A stretch of 64,000 bases of DNA. Source: Xanthomonas sp. XNM01 (GTDB lineage Bacteria; Pseudomonadota; Gammaproteobacteria; Xanthomonadales; Xanthomonadaceae). The notes beneath the pieces are model-generated. The model made no database searches and was not told where the DNA came from. It saw only the letters and a program-made list of their open reading frames with translations. The stretch is from the NCBI RefSeq assembly GCF_014851915.1, contig NZ_JACVAP010000001.1, forward strand, positions 1,567,844 to 1,631,843. The letters run 5' to 3'. How positions within the stretch are numbered: position 1 is the stretch's first letter; each line of letters begins with the position of its first letter. Shown piece after piece: positions 61,946 through 64,000 of the stretch. The translations under genes were made by a program, and so were the position numbers.

Positions 61946-62458
61946 TCATCGCCTGACGTGAGTCGCCTCACTGTCGGTCGAGCCGGGCGCAGGGCGATCC
62001 AGCTGCACCGCCACCATGCCCAGCAGGATCAGGACCACACCGGCGATGCGCAGCCCACCGACCGGGCGGGCCTGCAGGCCCATCAGGCCTGTGGAGTCGA
62101 TCAGCAGGGACGCCAGCATCTGCCCGGCGATCACGCTGACGATGAACGCCGACGCGCCCATCCGCGGGGTCAGCATCAGTGCGGCGGTGATGTAGGCCAC
62201 GCCAGCCACCCCGCCCAGCCACACCCATGCCGGGCCATGCAGCGCGGGCCCGAGCGTGGGCGCAGGCGCGCGCAGGATCGCCAGCACCGGCAGCACCACC
62301 AGCATGCTGACCAGCAGCGAGGCGAGCGTGGCCCAGAGCGGGTGGCCGAGCGCGCGGCCGAGCGCGGCGTTGCCGGCGGCCTGGAAGGGCACCGCTGCGC
62401 CGGCGACCACGGCGACCAGCATCGGAACCAGGGCGGACAGGGAAGACGAAGAAGGCAT
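61946..62458 (-). CDS. DMT-family transporter, YdcZ-type
   Basis: This 170-residue inner-membrane protein has five or more helices (VPMLVAVVAGAAVPFQAAGNA, LWATLASLLVSMLVVLPVLAI, WLGGVAGVAYITAALMLTP, IVSVIAGQMLASLLIDSTGL, LRIAGVVLILLGMVAVQL). The PFQAAGNAALGRALG opening is typical of the YdcZ branch of the drug/metabolite exporters. Substrate unknown. It is divergent from a LysR regulator, which is the usual arrangement for such a pair. Confidence 0.9.
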   Translation of the reverse strand: MPSSSSLSALVPMLVAVVAGAAVPFQAAGNAALGRALGHPLWATLASLLVSMLVVLPVLAILRAPAPTLGPALHGPAWVWLGGVAGVAYITAALMLTPRMGASAFIVSVIAGQMLASLLIDSTGLMGLQARPVGGLRIAGVVLILLGMVAVQLDRPAPGSTDSEATHVRR

Positions 62459-62550
62459 GGCGACGGACCTGCGGTGCGGGAGAGGCCGCCATCGTCGGCA
62501 ATCGGTTGCACTGATGGAAATTCGAAGTATGCACACGCATCATTCGGCGC

Positions 62551-63471
62551 ATGGATGATCTGCGACGCATCGATCTCAACCTGCTGCTGGCGCTGCATGC
62601 CCTGCTCCAAGAGCGCCATGTGACCCGAGCGGCCACGCGCCTGCACCGCAGCCAGCCGGCGGTCAGCCATGCGCTCGCGCAGCTGCGCGCGCTGTTCGAC
62701 GACCCGCTGCTGGTCCGCCGGGGACGGCAGATGCAGCTCACCACCCGCGCCGAGGCGCTGCGGCAACCGCTGGAAAGCGCACTGGGCCAGCTCGGGGCAC
62801 TGCTGCGCGGCGACGCGTTCGATCCGGCGACCGCCGTGCGCACGTTCCGTGTGGCGCTGTCCGACTATGGCGCGCACCTGCTGCTGCCATCCGTCGTGGA
62901 CCACCTGCGTCGGCTGGCGCCTGGCATCGCCCTGGCGATCAGCCAGGCCAGCCGCGACGCAATGCTTGCGCAGCTGGCCGACGGCGAAATCGATCTCGCA
63001 TGCGGCGTCTTCCCGGATGCCCCCGAGCCGATCCGTTGCCAGACCCTGCTCGAGGAGCGGTTCACCTGCATCGCCGACCGCGCCACCCTGCCCCGGCGTG
63101 GCGCGCTGCCACTGGAGGCGTGGCTGGCGCGCCCGCACGTGCTGGTGGCGATGCGCGCCGATGCACCCAACGAGGTGGATCTGGCACTGGCCGCACGCGG
63201 CCTGCGCCGGCAGGTGGCGCTGAGCCTGCCGCACTGGAGCGCTGCGCCGCGCGTCATCGCAGGCACCGACCTGGTGCTCACCATCGCCAGCCGTGCGCTC
63301 GATGGCCTGGCGGACGACCCGCGCCTGCGCACGTTCGCACCGCCGCTTCCGCTGCCGCGCTTCGCGTTCCAGCAGGCCTGGCATGCACGGCGCGACACGG
63401 ACCCGGCACATGCATGGTTGCGGCAATGCGTGCTGGCGGGCGCCGATCCGGAGGCGCGCGCACGACGGTAA
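62551..63471 (+). CDS. LysR-family transcriptional regulator
   Basis: This 306-residue activator/repressor has the N-terminal winged helix (MDDLRRIDLNLLLALHALL, then RLHRSQPAVSHALAQLRA) and a two-lobed substrate-binding domain (about 95-290). The intergenic space to the YdcZ-type gene (92 bases) is the usual position of its operator; a T-N11-A box there cannot be fixed by eye. It probably controls that transporter. Confidence 0.93.
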   Translation: MDDLRRIDLNLLLALHALLQERHVTRAATRLHRSQPAVSHALAQLRALFDDPLLVRRGRQMQLTTRAEALRQPLESALGQLGALLRGDAFDPATAVRTFRVALSDYGAHLLLPSVVDHLRRLAPGIALAISQASRDAMLAQLADGEIDLACGVFPDAPEPIRCQTLLEERFTCIADRATLPRRGALPLEAWLARPHVLVAMRADAPNEVDLALAARGLRRQVALSLPHWSAAPRVIAGTDLVLTIASRALDGLADDPRLRTFAPPLPLPRFAFQQAWHARRDTDPAHAWLRQCVLAGADPEARARR

Positions 63472-63878
63472 GCAACGGCGTCGAAGCGCCTGCTGCAGGA
63501 CGCGCCGCGTCGCCGCCGGGAAGATGGACGGCGTGCTGTTACGAGGCGGTCTCAGTCGCGTGCAGCTTCGCAACTCCGGCGCGCCCCCTGAGCATGGGTG
63601 TACTTCGGTCCGGTCCCGCCTTCTGCTGGTTCCGACAGACATCCCTGCAGGCACGGGCAGCGCCCACAACAGCACGATCCAGCTGCAATGCCCGAAGTGG
63701 CCATTGCATCGCCTTCCGCGCGTCGTCCAGCGCATCCGGAGCGTCATGCCGGTGCGAGTGCCGCTGACGATGCGTATGGAATGTCGCGCGCAACGCCCGC
63801 CGCATGGCTCATCCAGGCAGGAGACCCTGCGGAAGGCCAACGCCCTGTGCATGACCTTCTGCATGTGCGACCCCAGAC
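63472..63878. other. Intergenic stretch without a supported gene
   Basis: No frame here shows a credible protein; the longer ones are antisense shadows of the LysR gene. No tRNA or RNA fold is seen. Confidence 0.5.
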
Positions 63879-63912
63879 ACGACAACGGCCGGATCACTCC
63901 GGCCGTTGTCGT
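63879..63912 (-). terminator. Strong hairpin next to the right-edge gene
   Basis: A perfect 14-bp stem (63879-63892 with 63899-63912) with a six-base loop, 33 bases past the minus-strand stop at 63946. It has no long T-run but is very stable. Confidence 0.75.
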
Positions 63913-63945
63913 CGACGGTCATGGCCGGCGGAGCCGGCGCATGCG

Positions 63946-64000
63946 TCAGGGCTGGATTCCGCCGCCCGCAGGTCCGATGCACTCGCCGGGCGTGGTGCGG
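63946..64000 (-). CDS. C-terminal end of a gene cut by the window edge
   Basis: The last 17 codons on the minus strand read TTPGECIGPAGGGIQP with a stop at 63946-63948. Third positions are mostly G or C and a strong hairpin follows, so this looks like the end of a real gene. Too little is inside to name it; a Gly/Pro/Cys tail suggests an exported protein. Confidence 0.45.
   Translation of the reverse strand, partial: RTTPGECIGPAGGGIQP

Noticed and set aside
58744..61971. 1075-codon open frame antisense to the TonB-dependent receptor
   Set aside because: Shadow of the high-GC receptor gene; composition is low-complexity Val/Ala/Gly/Arg, with no domain or ribosome site.
1..64000. tRNA, rRNA, CRISPR, IS element or integrase
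   Set aside because: No tRNA T-loop or CCA context, spaced repeats, transposase motifs or att-like duplications were found on reading both strands.

Overview
The window is high-GC DNA with very strong G/C preference at third codon positions. The gene set points to a Gram-negative gammaproteobacterium of the Xanthomonadaceae/Lysobacteraceae (Xanthomonas, Lysobacter or Luteimonas type). The clues are two TonB-dependent receptors, many periplasmic lipoproteins, a family-43 glycosidase, a BlaI/M56 pair, a DUF2058 protein, RlmF, and a cell-wall hydrolase beside lipoproteins in the style of Xanthomonas effector/immunity pairs. I assign this from gene content only. I found no rRNA, tRNA, CRISPR array, insertion sequence, integrase or phage structural gene, so it reads as ordinary chromosome with accessory pockets.

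Layout. 1-1.4 kb: end of a TonB-dependent receptor, its terminator, and a GntR/FCD regulator. 1.8-6.8 kb: a translationally coupled pair of M16 peptidase-fold proteins (one with the zinc motif, one without), divergent from a blaI-blaR-like operon, with two inverted 18-bp operator arms between them. 6.9-12.3 kb: glutathionyl-hydroquinone reductase, small membrane proteins, an M14-type carboxypeptidase, a membrane protein/XRE regulator pair, and a ParD-like/methionine aminopeptidase operon with a palindromic operator. 12.5-17.7 kb: secreted GH43 enzyme, LytS/LytTR-type two-component system, PhzF-like isomerase. 17.9-24.3 kb: DUF1028 Ntn-type protein, a frameshifted DUF188 (YaiI) gene, a divergent SF1 helicase-like protein, an EAL protein and two tiny basic proteins.

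24.5-34.4 kb: an apparently circularly permuted ROK sugar kinase, SlyD-like FKBP, DUF2058, a serine hydrolase, GST, HDOD protein, DinG helicase and a PlsC-type acyltransferase. 34.9-37.9 kb: two lipoproteins followed by a GH19-M23-peptidoglycan-binding hydrolase, a likely antibacterial effector with immunity genes. 38-46 kb: SstT transporter, DUF6522, SGNH hydrolase, DUF3883 nuclease-like protein, Tat-exported LD-carboxypeptidase, a possible small RNA, a Nei-like glycosylase and a second serine hydrolase. 46-50 kb: a decayed endonuclease/exonuclease/phosphatase gene, a VOC protein, two GFA-family proteins, a lipocalin-like protein and a lipoprotein. 50.5-53.2 kb: a tight SPFH / zinc-ribbon / small membrane protein operon. 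54-64 kb: PAS-GGDEF cyclase, small periplasmic proteins, RlmF, YqaA-type membrane protein, a large Oar-like TonB-dependent receptor, a YdcZ-type transporter divergent from a LysR regulator, and the tail of a gene at the right edge.

How the parts may work together. Outer-membrane uptake, GH43 and the ROK kinase fit polysaccharide scavenging. The GGDEF, EAL, LytTR and HDOD proteins are signalling. Several envelope hydrolases (M56, M14, S66, GH19/M23, serine hydrolases) suggest active cell-wall sensing and turnover. The strongest candidates for something unusual are the permuted ROK protein, the hydrolase/lipoprotein module, the helicase-like orphan, the ParD-like/aminopeptidase operon, and an ORF-free stretch that ends in a very good intrinsic terminator.
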